A stretch of DNA of 42,874 nucleotides from the NCBI GenBank assembly GCA_014534235.1, contig JACVRW010000013.1, forward strand, positions 1-42,874, written 5' to 3'. The notes beneath the pieces were generated by a model. The model was given only the letters and a program-made list of their open reading frames with translations, was not told the origin of the DNA and ran no database searches. Shown in pieces: positions 25,180 through 32,555 of this stretch. Source of the stretch: Thermoleophilaceae bacterium (GTDB taxonomy: Bacteria; Actinomycetota; Thermoleophilia; Solirubrobacterales; Thermoleophilaceae). Position numbers and translations under genes: made by a program. How positions within the stretch are numbered: position 1 is the first letter of the stretch; every line of letters starts with the position of its first letter.

Positions 25180-25575
25180 TCAGGGTCTCGGCTCGCGCGG
25201 CGCGTAGCGGTGGTGGAGGATCAGCGGGTTGCCGTCCGGATCCTGGAAGTAGGCCTGGTGGCAGACGCCGCTGTCGACTATGTCGCCCTTGAACGAGACG
25301 CCGCGCGACTCGAGCTCGGCGCGTGCGGCCTCGACGTCGTCCACGCGCAGCGCAATGGCGCCCGTGTTCGGCGCGAACTCGAGGCCGAACGCGTCGGCTT
25401 CCATCACCGCGATCGTCAGGTTGCCGGTCTCGAACTCGGCGGCGGGCATGGTCCCCCAGCGGACCGAGCGCTCGAGCTCGAGCACTCCGCCGTAGAACTC
25501 GCTGGCCTTGTCGAAGTCACGCGTCGGGATGGTGATGAAGTCAACGCCCGTGACGAGCGACGTCTGAGTGGTCAT
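25180..25575 (-). CDS. VOC (glyoxalase/bleomycin resistance) family protein
   Basis: 131 residues with the two beta-alpha-beta-beta-beta modules of the VOC fold: VDFITIPTRDFDKASEFYGG at the start and LRVDDVEAARAELESRGV plus AYFQDPDGNPLILHHRYAP at the end. Possible metal ligands are the N-terminal region, a central Glu/His and the Asp/His near the C-terminus. The substrate is unknown. The ATG at 25575 lies 17 bp from a perfect inverted repeat that could be its operator. Confidence 0.88.
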   Translation of the reverse strand: MTTQTSLVTGVDFITIPTRDFDKASEFYGGVLELERSVRWGTMPAAEFETGNLTIAVMEADAFGLEFAPNTGAIALRVDDVEAARAELESRGVSFKGDIVDSGVCHQAYFQDPDGNPLILHHRYAPREPRP

Positions 25576-25591
25576 GTGTGCTCCCAGTTTG

Positions 25592-25606
25592 CTTACGCAA
25601 CGTAAG
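25592..25606. promoter_or_regulatory. Operator-like inverted repeat upstream of VOC gene
   Basis: CTTACG-CAA-CGTAAG is a perfect 6-bp dyad with a 3-bp centre, 17 bp upstream of the VOC start codon. Such short A/T-containing palindromes stand out in this GC-rich DNA and resemble TetR/MarR-type operators. No such regulator gene is adjacent. Confidence 0.55.
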
Positions 25607-25673
25607 ACTCGCGAATGGGCGTGAGGTCATCGCTGCCGCGCTGCATGCCTTGTCCGGCGTCGTACAACGCGGG

Positions 25674-25913
25674 TCATGTCGCGTAGTGCTCGCTTCCCAT
25701 GATGTGCAGTGAAACGTACGGCTGATCGCCTACCACCCAGCTGTCGTGGCCGGGCGGGACGTGGAAGAAGTCGCTCGCCTTCATAACCCGCCAGCCGGGC
25801 TCGTAGGTCGCCCGACCGAGCGTCATCGGCCCGACTCGATAGGTCTCGAAGCGGCCCTTTTCGAAGGTCCGCGTCTCGGTCGGGCTATCGAGATTGATGA
25901 GCGTCAGGTCCAT
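25674..25913 (-). CDS. Small cupin-like protein, internally deleted
   Basis: 79 residues. The start (RTFEKGRFETYRVGPMTLGR then ATYEPGW) and end (FFHVPPGHDSWVVGDQPYVS then LHIMGSEHYAT) match the two ends of a common 115-120 residue cupin family. The middle that normally carries the cupin motif 1 histidines and the SGR strand is absent: GWRVMKASDFFHVPPGHD jumps straight from one side to the other. That leaves an in-frame gene with only the second motif. It overlaps the 3' end of fur by 29 bp in the same direction, so it is probably translated but may be inactive. Confidence 0.6.
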   Translation of the reverse strand: MDLTLINLDSPTETRTFEKGRFETYRVGPMTLGRATYEPGWRVMKASDFFHVPPGHDSWVVGDQPYVSLHIMGSEHYAT

Positions 25914-26334
25914 GCGAGGGAGTCTGGCACCGCTCGCACACCCCGGTCACCACCAGCTCTGACCCGTCCGGGCTAAACCCGTGGCGCCGTGCGGCGCGCA
26001 AGGCGCCCTCCATATCGACCTCGACGTCCAGGTCCTCCACCCGGCCGCATGAGCTGCAGACGAGGTGATGATGCGGCCGGGAGCGCGGATCCCAGAGCGT
26101 GGCGCCGCCGCCCGCCGCAACTCGGCGCGCTATGCCGAGGTCCTCGAACAGCTCGAGCGCGGCGTAGACGGTGGGAAGCGAGGCGTTCGGGAGCTGCTGC
26201 TCCACACGTTCGAGAACCTCCTCCGCCGTGGCATGCCGGCCGAGATGGGCGAGCGCGCGGTGGATCACGATTCGCTGCGGCGTCACACGCAGCCCGCGAT
26301 CCCGCAGGGTCTCCTTCAGCTCCTGCTCAGTCAT
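25885..26334 (-). CDS. Fur-family metalloregulator
   Basis: 149 residues. The N-terminal winged helix reads LRDRGLRVTPQRIVIHRALA and ASLPTVYAALELFEDLGIA; HHHLVCSSCGRVEDLDVEV supplies the regulatory metal site and a CxxC, and VCERC near the C-terminus the second CxxC of the structural zinc site. PerR, Fur and Zur cannot be separated securely from this. Downstream and overlapping is the shortened cupin. Divergent, 40 bp away, is a VIT-type iron/manganese transporter, and the gap holds an AT-rich dyad; a perfect TAGAAT -10 (26352-26347, minus) lies 12 bp before the fur ATG. Autoregulation and iron control are likely. Confidence 0.9.
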   Translation of the reverse strand: MTEQELKETLRDRGLRVTPQRIVIHRALAHLGRHATAEEVLERVEQQLPNASLPTVYAALELFEDLGIARRVAAGGGATLWDPRSRPHHHLVCSSCGRVEDLDVEVDMEGALRAARRHGFSPDGSELVVTGVCERCQTPSHGPDAHQSR

Positions 26335-26344
26335 TAGGCGACCC

Positions 26345-26367
26345 TTATTCTAACTCATTTGCAATAA
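26345..26367. promoter_or_regulatory. AT-rich Fur-box-like dyad between fur and VIT gene
   Basis: A 23-bp imperfect dyad has arms TTATT (26345-26349) and AATAA (26363-26367) and further symmetric AA/TT pairs inside; 8 of 11 half-positions match. It fills most of the 40-bp divergent intergenic region and overlaps the fur -10 element TAGAAT. The length and base composition fit a Fur-family binding site. Inference from symmetry and position. Confidence 0.55.
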
Positions 26368-26374
26368 TTAATTC

Positions 26375-26878
26375 GTGACGCCAACCGAGGCAATCGTTCG
26401 CTTGCGCGGGGTCGACGACCGGAAGCTGCTGCTTCAGGTCGTTCAGCCGGGTCTGATTGGGCTCATCGATGGGACGGTCTCCACTCTCGCGCCGATCTTC
26501 GCGGCGGCCTACCTTGCCGGCTCGCGGGAGGCACTGCTCGTGGGCCTCGCCGCGGCGCTCGGGGCCGCCATCAGCATGGGCATGTCCGAGGCGCTGTCCG
26601 ACGACGGCGCGCTGACCGGGCGCGGAAGCAGCCTGGCGCGCGGGCTGATCACCGGCTTCGCCACGTTCGCCGGCGGGTCGATGCACGCGCTCCCGTTCCT
26701 GATCGGGGATGTGGATCGAGCGCTCGCCGTCGCCTACGCCGTGGTCGCGGCGGAGCTTCTGGCGATCGCGTGGATCCGGCGCCGCTTCCTGCGGGTTTCG
26801 CTTGCCCGCTCTCTGGTGCAGGTGACGCTCGGCGGCGCGATAGTCGCCGCGGTGGGCGTCGTCATCGGCAGCTCATAG
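26375..26878 (+). CDS. VIT1/CCC1-family iron/manganese transporter
   Basis: 167-residue membrane protein. The signature QPGLIGLIDGTVSTLAPIF near residue 24 and GLAAALGAAISMGMSEALSD near 62 are typical of VIT/CCC1 proteins; then come hydrophobic segments at about residues 90-110, 115-135 and 145-165. In eukaryotes and in bacterial MbfA, this domain moves Fe2+/Mn2+ out of the cytosol. The short, ferritin-less form probably exports iron or manganese across the plasma membrane. Divergent fur and the shared dyad support iron control. GTG start without a ribosome binding site, so leaderless. Confidence 0.86.
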   Translation: MTPTEAIVRLRGVDDRKLLLQVVQPGLIGLIDGTVSTLAPIFAAAYLAGSREALLVGLAAALGAAISMGMSEALSDDGALTGRGSSLARGLITGFATFAGGSMHALPFLIGDVDRALAVAYAVVAAELLAIAWIRRRFLRVSLARSLVQVTLGGAIVAAVGVVIGSS

Positions 26879-26924
26879 TCGCCACAATCGATTCACTCGA
26901 CGGTCAGAATCCGCCGCCGCCCGC

Positions 26925-27911
26925 TCAGGACGGTCGGCGGCTCGCTGCGCCTCGAGCCGGCGTCCGGGCGACGAGCACGTCGCACTGCGCATTGTGCGAC
27001 ACGTGATCCCACACGCTTCCCAGCAGCCGGCCCGCGGTGGTCTCGTCCCCGCCGGGGTCCGAGACGACGATCAGGCGCGCCCGCTCGGCGAGCGCCTCGT
27101 CGAGGAGGATGGCGCCCAGATCGCCGCGGCGCACGACGGTCCTCAGGCTCCTGACCCGCGCGCGCAGGCGGGCGGCGGTCCGCTCGAGTCGCCGCTCGAC
27201 CTCATCGGCGTCGTCGCTCAGCGGCGCACGGGCGGCTACGACGACGAGCGAAGCTTCCGTGGCGGCGGCGACCTCGCCCGCTAGCCGGAGCGCCGCTTCC
27301 CCCTCTTCGGCGATGACGACGTTCCGCAGTCGGTCGCGCGGCACCCCGGGGCGGGGGAGCAGGCGGTGCCAGAGCACAAGCGCCGGCTCGACCCCTCCCG
27401 CCGCGACCGCGCGCAGCAGCCGTCGGACCCCCGATGCGGGCTCCGGAGCCCGCGCCGGTAGCTCGATCGTCAGCTCCACCTCGGGTCCGTGGTACTCGAC
27501 CGTGGTGTCCCCGAGACGCTCGAACGCGCGGATCGCGGCGACGTTCTCGGCGAGCACAGGTGCCACGAAGCGGGTGACACCCTCCTCCTGGGCGCGCTCG
27601 ACCAGCCGGTCGAGCAGCGCGGAGCCGACGCCCCGACCCTGGTGGTCGTCGACCACCACGATCGCCGGCTCGGCGACGCCAGGACCGGTGCGTACGAAGC
27701 GCGCCACGCCGATGCCCTCGCCGGTCGCCTCGTCGATGGCGATGAGTGCCACGTGGTCGTGCTGATCGACGTCCGTTAGGTAGTCGAGCTGGCGCTCGGT
27801 GAGGCGCGGGATCTGGGCGAAGAAGCGGCGGTAGCGCGACTCGGGGCTCAGCCGCTCGAACCCGTCTACGAGCAACTGGCGGTCGCCGGGCTCAAGGGGA
27901 CGGATGATCAC
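26925..27911 (-). CDS. GNAT acetyltransferase fused to UspA domain
   Basis: 328 residues. Residues 1-150 form a GNAT domain: IRPLEPGDRQLLVDGFERLS, SRYRRFFAQIPRLTERQLDY, the acetyl-CoA loop DDHQGRGVGSALLDRL near residue 90, and FVAPVLAENVAAIRAFERLG. Residues about 190-320 form a universal stress protein domain with LRNVVIAEEGEAALRLA and the C-terminal ATP-loop-like GRLLGSVWDHVSHNAQCDVL. The GNAT part resembles the lysine-acetylating part of mycobacterial cAMP-controlled Pat proteins, where the sensor is a cyclic-nucleotide domain instead. A nucleotide-regulated protein acetyltransferase is a reasonable guess. GTG start. Confidence 0.88.
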   Translation of the reverse strand: MIIRPLEPGDRQLLVDGFERLSPESRYRRFFAQIPRLTERQLDYLTDVDQHDHVALIAIDEATGEGIGVARFVRTGPGVAEPAIVVVDDHQGRGVGSALLDRLVERAQEEGVTRFVAPVLAENVAAIRAFERLGDTTVEYHGPEVELTIELPARAPEPASGVRRLLRAVAAGGVEPALVLWHRLLPRPGVPRDRLRNVVIAEEGEAALRLAGEVAAATEASLVVVAARAPLSDDADEVERRLERTAARLRARVRSLRTVVRRGDLGAILLDEALAERARLIVVSDPGGDETTAGRLLGSVWDHVSHNAQCDVLVARTPARGAASRRPS

Positions 27912-28016
27912 GACACTGAATGCTGAAGGTGCCGCGCCGGCGAGCGTTCCTCATTCAAGTGGCCGCCTCCGACCCGTCAATACCCAATGGGTGAGACCCG
28001 CACGCGCGCGGGACCG

Positions 28017-28313
28017 TCAGCCGCGCGGTCGCGGAACGACACGAACCTCGACCCGCGTCGGCCGAGCGGGGGCGGCCAGCGAGAGGAAGTCGCGCACTGT
28101 CGCGGAGTGCTGGCAGAAGCCACACCCGAGGGGGTCGGCCGGCGACAACGGCGACAGCGGCGGCGCAACGGGAGCGTCGCAGCCGGGGCAGGCGAGCGTC
28201 CCGACGGCCAGGCGGGAAGAGCGTGTGGCCCGCCGCTTCTCGTGCCGTCCGTCCACGCTTCCCGTCGGCTCGAAGCGGAGCCACTGGGAGCCATCGATCC
28301 AGCGCTCGAACAC
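28017..28313 (-). CDS. Small zinc-ribbon protein
   Basis: About 98 residues if started at the GTG at 28313 (FERWIDGSQWLRFEPTGS). A CPGCDAPV and a later CGFCQHSATVRDFLSL make a CxxC-x(20)-CxxC zinc ribbon around residues 45-72, and the tail is PTRVEVRVVPRPRG. The frame extends further upstream but becomes antisense to the SnoaL gene, so I choose the GTG. Function unknown; it looks like the short conserved zinc-ribbon proteins seen in related actinobacteria. Confidence 0.6.
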   Translation of the reverse strand: MFERWIDGSQWLRFEPTGSVDGRHEKRRATRSSRLAVGTLACPGCDAPVAPPLSPLSPADPLGCGFCQHSATVRDFLSLAAPARPTRVEVRVVPRPRG

Positions 28314-28370
28314 GGGGTTCAGTTTAGGCCCCGCGCACGGGAGCGCCGGGTCATCCGCGAGACTCCAGGC

Positions 28371-28772
28371 ATGACCCCTCGTGAGCTCATCAGCCATTAC
28401 CTGGCCGCCGCCAAGCGTGGCGACTGGGACACCGCATTCGGATTCTTTGCGGACGACATCGTCGTCCGTATCCCCGGTCGCTCGGAGTTCGCCGGCGATC
28501 GGCAAGGCAGGGACGCCGCGGTCGGCTACATCCAGGCGATTCGCGATCACTATCGAGACGGCGAGATCGAGCTCGAGCTGATCGACATGCTGAGCAGCGA
28601 CGATCGCGTGGCGCTGCTCGTGCGAGAGCGCTTCCGCGGCGTCGGGCCGCCAGTTGAGATCCGGCGCGCCAACGTCTACCGGGTGCACGAGGACGAGATC
28701 GCGGAAATCTCGATCTTCGAGGGCGACCAGTACGTCGTCGATGAGCTCCTCGAGCGGGTGGAGCCTCGCTGA
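28371..28772 (+). CDS. SnoaL-like/NTF2-fold protein
   Basis: 133 residues. The N-terminal helix MTPRELISHYLAAAKRGDWD, then FFADDIVVRIPGRSEFAGD, EIELELIDMLSSDDRVALLV, RANVYRVHEDEIAEISIFEG form the cone-shaped NTF2 fold of SnoaL-like polyketide cyclases, limonene epoxide hydrolases and ketosteroid isomerases. The substrate is unknown. The ATG at 28371 suits the domain; the frame upstream is antisense to the zinc-ribbon gene. It converges on the VOC gene 24 bp away. Confidence 0.87.
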   Translation: MTPRELISHYLAAAKRGDWDTAFGFFADDIVVRIPGRSEFAGDRQGRDAAVGYIQAIRDHYRDGEIELELIDMLSSDDRVALLVRERFRGVGPPVEIRRANVYRVHEDEIAEISIFEGDQYVVDELLERVEPR

Positions 28773-28796
28773 GCCGGCGGCCTCCTGTCGCCGACG

Positions 28797-29165
28797 CTAC
28801 TCCGTCGGGGCCGGCGCGGACGGGTCGGTCTGCCAGAGGCCGAACTCGTTGCCCTGGGTGTCCTTGCAGACAGCGAACCAGCCCATGCCGGGCACCGGGC
28901 GCGGCTCGTCCGCCTCGCCGCCAAGCTCTTTCACGCGCGCGGCGCCGGCGTTGATCTCGTCCACGTCGAAGTAGATGCGCGCGCCTCGCTTGCCGGGCTC
29001 CATGTTCGTGATCGCCCCGCCCGTCTGGCCGCTGATCTGGGTCGTGTGGTACTCGAACGGGCCTGGGTAGGCCTCGAACGTCCAGCCGAAGAGGGAGCCC
29101 CAGAACTCGCGTCCCTTGGCCGTGTCGTCCGCCGGAATCTCGACGTGTACAACCTGTCCTGGCAT
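28797..29165 (-). CDS. VOC family protein
   Basis: 122 residues. QVVHVEIPADDTAKGREFWG at the start and IYFDVDEINAGAARVKELGG plus WFAVCKDTQGNEFGLWQTDP at the end are the two VOC modules. It is like half of the larger double VOC protein encoded further upstream on the same strand. A GAGGAGAG-like ribosome binding site stands before the ATG, unlike the leaderless genes around it. Enzymatic role unknown. Confidence 0.88.
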   Translation of the reverse strand: MPGQVVHVEIPADDTAKGREFWGSLFGWTFEAYPGPFEYHTTQISGQTGGAITNMEPGKRGARIYFDVDEINAGAARVKELGGEADEPRPVPGMGWFAVCKDTQGNEFGLWQTDPSAPAPTE

Positions 29166-29208
29166 TTGCCTCTCCTCTCGGGTCGTAGGCCGCAGCTACG
29201 CGGCGGTC

Positions 29209-29214
29209 ACCCTA
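29209..29214 (-). promoter_or_regulatory. Candidate -10 element (TAGGGT) of VOC gene
   Basis: On the minus strand TAGGGTGACC lies 43 bp before the VOC ATG. The same TAGGGTG occurs 33 bp before the double VOC gene (30334-30329). TAGGGT fits the actinobacterial TANNNT -10 consensus; no clear -35 hexamer is visible. Confidence 0.35.
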
Positions 29215-29404
29215 TAGACCGGCCGGCTGTGGAGAAACTAATCGGACCCGCTTCCTCACCGGATTCGCAGCACCGAGCCACGCTCAACCTGCGTGACGTG
29301 GACGACGTGCACGCCAAGCTCGACACGGTCGTCGACCTGGTGGGTCGCTGGGTGCGAGCGACCGTATAGCCGTCGGCCGAGGCGGGTTGGCTGCCCGACC
29401 TGTC

Positions 29405-30295
29405 CTAGGACGGGCCGGCCTGCGCGTCCGCCTGCGTCGCCAGGTCCCTGTTCTCGGGCACGAACTTGCTCGCCGTGAACGTCGCGCCTTGGGGGTCGGC
29501 GATCACGGTCATGCGGACCCACGGCGCATCGAACGGCGGAACGATCACGCTGCCGCCCAGGTCGCTCGCCTTGTCGGCGATGGCGTCGGCGTCGTCGACC
29601 GCGAACGTCACCCCCCAATGCGCCGGCGTGTCCGGCTGGTCGTCCGGGATCGGGTTGATGCTGGCGACGACGTCCTCAAAGCCCGCAGGCGCGTCGACCT
29701 CCGCCATCTGCTTGCGGAGGTCAGGGTTGTCGCGCTCCAGGTAGTCGCCGTAGCCGGGCAGCGTCCACGCCTGGAAGCCGCCCTCCAGCTCGAGCGTCCG
29801 CCAGCCGAACACCGAGCCGTAGAACGACTTGGCGCCCTCGACCTCGCGGATGTTTAGGTCGTTGAAGTTCAGGCTGCCGTCCTCGTTGACGATCCGCGCG
29901 CCCTTGTGCTCCTTCGCCTGCCAGACGCAGAACGCGGCTCCCTCCGGGTCGGTGAACATAGCCATCCGGCCGGCGTCCATCACGTCGAACGGCTCCCTCA
30001 CCACGCGCCCGCCGGCGTCCCGCACCTTCGCCGCCGTCTCGTCCGCGCTCTCCACCCACACGTAGGTGTTCCACACCGCCGCGGGCGGCGCCCCCTCGCC
30101 GATCGACCCGACGGCGGTGACGTCGCCGCCTCGCATCCGGGCGATGAAGTACTTGCCCTCCGACCCCGGCGGCATCACGTCCTCGAACTCCCAGCCGAAC
30201 AGGCCGCTGTAGAACTCGACCGCCGCCTCCGGGTCTGGCTGGCTAGTGTCCACCCAGCACGGGACGCCGGGTATGTATCCGTCGCGCTCGGGCAC
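29405..30295 (-). CDS. Double VOC protein, CFP32 (Rv0577)-like
   Basis: 296 residues with two VOC domains. The first (about 8-130) runs GVPCWVDTSQPDPEAAVEFY, YSGLFGWEFEDVMPP, WNTYVWVESADETAAKVRDA and FTDPEGAAFCVWQAKEHKGA. The second (about 140-280) runs NFNDLNIREVEGAKSFYGS, VFGWRTLELEG, HWGVTFAVDDADAIADKASD and VIADPQGATFTASKF. The arrangement and wording are close to mycobacterial CFP32/TB27.3, a double-domain glyoxalase-like protein. GTG start after a strong GGAAGGAG ribosome binding site. It probably handles a small electrophile or metabolite; not proven. Confidence 0.9.
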   Translation of the reverse strand: MPERDGYIPGVPCWVDTSQPDPEAAVEFYSGLFGWEFEDVMPPGSEGKYFIARMRGGDVTAVGSIGEGAPPAAVWNTYVWVESADETAAKVRDAGGRVVREPFDVMDAGRMAMFTDPEGAAFCVWQAKEHKGARIVNEDGSLNFNDLNIREVEGAKSFYGSVFGWRTLELEGGFQAWTLPGYGDYLERDNPDLRKQMAEVDAPAGFEDVVASINPIPDDQPDTPAHWGVTFAVDDADAIADKASDLGGSVIVPPFDAPWVRMTVIADPQGATFTASKFVPENRDLATQADAQAGPS

Positions 30296-30328
30296 TGATG
30301 CTCCTTCCGGTCGTTGACAGGTGGGTGC

Positions 30329-30334
30329 ACCCTA
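30329..30334 (-). promoter_or_regulatory. Candidate -10 element (TAGGGT) of double VOC gene
   Basis: AATAGGGTG on the minus strand lies 33 bp upstream of the GTG start, with the ribosome binding site GGAAGGAG between. It matches the element before the smaller VOC gene, suggesting shared sigma recognition. No -35 element is evident. Confidence 0.35.
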
Positions 30335-30415
30335 TTCGCTGGTGGGCTGCCGCCGGCTGCGCTACGTCGTCACCACGGGCCGATGCGCGTTGTGGCCGTG
30401 CGGCCGGAGACTAGA

Positions 30416-32137
30416 GTGCGGTGGATGGCTGGCCCCGTGCTTGTCGCCGTTGACGACGACGCCGACGCGCTGCATGACGTCGAGCGAGAGCTGACCGACC
30501 GCTACGCGCGGCATTACCGCGTCGTGTGCATGCGCTCGTCGCACGAGGCGCGTGCGTGTCTTGACGATCTGGCGGCTGCCGGCGAGGAGGTCGCCTTGGT
30601 CCTCGCCGGACAGTGGCTCTCCGGGATGACCGGAACCGAGCTTCTGGACGAGGCGCGTCACCTTCATCCGCACGCAAGGCGCGGGCTGCTGATCGCGTGG
30701 GGTGGCTGGGGGGACCGAGCGACCGGCGAGGCGATCTTCGATGCCACTGCCCACGGTCGCATCGACCATTACGTGCTGAGGCCGTCGGCGTCACCGGACG
30801 AGCTCTTCCATCAGGCAATCTCGAGCTTGCTATTCGAGTGGGCGGAGGCGCGGCGGGCTTCGCCTTACACGATCTACGTCGTTGCCGAGTCTTGGTCTGG
30901 CAGGGCCTATGAGCTGAGGGAGGCACTTGAGCGCTGCGCGGTCCCGCACTCGTTCTGCCTGGCCGACTCGAGCGACGGGCGTGCTCTCGTCGCCGAGGCG
31001 GGCGAAGGGGCAAAGCTCCCGCTGGTCGCCCTTCCCGACGGCAGGTTCCTGATAGATCCGACCAACGCCGAGCTAGCGAGGGCGGCGGGCTCGCCAGTGA
31101 ACCCGGAGCGGCTGGAGTTCGACCTGGTGATCGTCGGCGCCGGACCGGCTGGTCTCTCGGCAGCCGTGTATGGCGCCTCGGAGGGATTCAGCACATTGGT
31201 CGTCGACCAAGGCGGGATCGGGGGCCAGGCAACCTTCAGTTCGCAGATCCGCAACTACCTCGGCTTCCCTCGAGGGGTCAGCGGTCGCCGGCTCGCTCGC
31301 GGGGCCTACGAGCAGGCGTGGGTCTTCGGGGCGAACTTCGCGTTCATGCAGAGGGCGACCGATCTTCGGCGCGGTCGCGACGGACTCTTCGTCACGCTCT
31401 CCGACAGCGGCGCCGTGCGCGCCCGCGCGGTGCTGCTGGCGACGGGCGCCAGCTATCGCCGGCTCGGCGTCCCAGCCCTCGAGGCGTTGAACGGAGCCGG
31501 GGTGTTCTACGGCGGTCCGGCTTCCGAGGCGCCCGCGATGGCGGGGCAGGACGTCTACGTCCTGGGGGGCGCAAACGCAGCCGCACAGGCAGCGCTGTAC
31601 CTGGCTCGGTACGCTCGGCGCGTCACGCTCGTGGTACGCGCCCAGTCGCTCGGCGCAGGGATGTCGCACTACCTCGTCCGCCAGGTGAAGGCGACGCCAA
31701 GGCTGGAGGTCCGTCTAGGGACCGAGATCGTCGGCGGTGGCGGCGATGGGTGGCTGGAGCACCTCGTGCTTCGCGATCGCGCGAAGGGCACGGAGGAGAC
31801 CGTGGACGCCGGCGGGCTCTTCGTCATGATCGGAGCGCGCCCGCACACCGAGTGGCTGCCACCGGAGATTGATCGTGATGCACGGGGTTTCGTCCTCACC
31901 GGAACGGATCTCCGCGACGACGACGCCTGGCGACTCGATCGCAGTCCATTTCTCCTCGAGACGAGCATGCCGGCGGTTTTCGCGGCCGGCGACGTCCGAC
32001 ACGGTTCTGTCAAGCGCGTCGCGTCGGCGGTTGGAGAGGGCTCCGTCGCCATTCAGCTCCTCCACCGCCTGTTCGTAGCCGACCGGCTGCATCCGCGCGG
32101 CCGTCTGCAGGAGCCCGCGATCGCGACCGGACGGTGA
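30416..32137 (+). CDS. Pseudo-receiver / thioredoxin-like / FAD thioredoxin-reductase-like fusion
   Basis: About 573 residues. The N-terminal receiver fold (PVLVAVDDDADALHDVEREL) keeps the acidic pocket, but the phosphorylation site reads LVLAGQWLSGM where relatives have LADQRMPGM, so the Asp is Gly; the Thr of LLTAY is Ile (LLIAWGG) and the Lys of LLKP is Arg (VLRPSAS). A thioredoxin/glutaredoxin-like linker follows (IYVVAESWSGRAYELREALE, KLPLVALPDGRFLIDP). From about residue 240 comes a flavoprotein: LVIVGAGPAGLSAAVYGASE, GGIGGQATFSSQIRNYLGFP, VLGGANAAAQAALYLARYA and VFAAGDVRHGSVKRVASAVG. The usual CxxC is absent from this family. GGAG 6 bp before GTG 30416 supports that start; ATG 30425 is the alternative. 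Confidence 0.85.
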   Translation: MRWMAGPVLVAVDDDADALHDVERELTDRYARHYRVVCMRSSHEARACLDDLAAAGEEVALVLAGQWLSGMTGTELLDEARHLHPHARRGLLIAWGGWGDRATGEAIFDATAHGRIDHYVLRPSASPDELFHQAISSLLFEWAEARRASPYTIYVVAESWSGRAYELREALERCAVPHSFCLADSSDGRALVAEAGEGAKLPLVALPDGRFLIDPTNAELARAAGSPVNPERLEFDLVIVGAGPAGLSAAVYGASEGFSTLVVDQGGIGGQATFSSQIRNYLGFPRGVSGRRLARGAYEQAWVFGANFAFMQRATDLRRGRDGLFVTLSDSGAVRARAVLLATGASYRRLGVPALEALNGAGVFYGGPASEAPAMAGQDVYVLGGANAAAQAALYLARYARRVTLVVRAQSLGAGMSHYLVRQVKATPRLEVRLGTEIVGGGGDGWLEHLVLRDRAKGTEETVDAGGLFVMIGARPHTEWLPPEIDRDARGFVLTGTDLRDDDAWRLDRSPFLLETSMPAVFAAGDVRHGSVKRVASAVGEGSVAIQLLHRLFVADRLHPRGRLQEPAIATGR

Positions 32138-32357
32138 CGACGCCGCTCCTTCTAATGCTCAACCCGGGCCTCGGCGAAGGCGGCAAGCCGGCGTCGAACT
32201 GCTCCGAAGTCGAGGGCAAGGCGCTCGCCGGAATTGTCAACGTCCCGTCACGAGCGGGTTGAAGTGGATCGGAGGACACGATGACCTCGACTTCGTCGAG
32301 CTCCTGTCCTCGGGCCTCAACTAGCGGATCGCGCCGGGGGCGCGCTCGGACCCGTTT

Positions 32358-32555
32358 TCAGCGGCGGCCGTTCTCGATCAGCTGGTAGGCGGAGCCGGTG
32401 GCGGCCGCGTACACGGCGTGGTGGAAGGCGTCGATCGCGATCTCCTCTTTCGGCCAGAAGAGGGCGGGCGGCGCGATCTCGAGCGCTGGCAGCGTGACCT
32501 GGGCCGCGCCGTAGATGGCCGCGCCGTGCACCGCGGTGGCCGCCTTCGGCCTCAT
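32358..32555 (-). CDS. Shortened small protein downstream of the GMC remnant
   Basis: 65 residues, starting MRPKAATAVHGAAIYGAAQV and ending FHHAVYAAATGSAYQLIENG. The ATG overlaps the stop of the GMC frame (ATGA). The ends look like those of a longer small membrane protein often found beside GMC oxidoreductase genes in related bacteria, with the middle missing (LPALEIAPPALFWPKEEIAI joins the parts). I consider it a decayed but still open frame. The same frame is also the tail of the fused antiporter frame when the GMC frameshift is read through. Confidence 0.45.
   Translation of the reverse strand: MRPKAATAVHGAAIYGAAQVTLPALEIAPPALFWPKEEIAIDAFHHAVYAAATGSAYQLIENGRR

Noticed and set aside
29256-29369. 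Plus-strand stretch reading NLRDVDDVHAKLDTVVDLVG and ending in a stop
   Set aside because: Looks protein-like but lacks a start codon in a sensible place and a supporting frame upstream; too short to call.
32157-32388. Short plus-strand frames between the flavoprotein and the decayed cluster, one (ATG 32281) with a GGAGGA site
   Set aside because: All are under 40 codons or run antisense into the small minus-strand gene with Ser/Arg-rich shadow composition.
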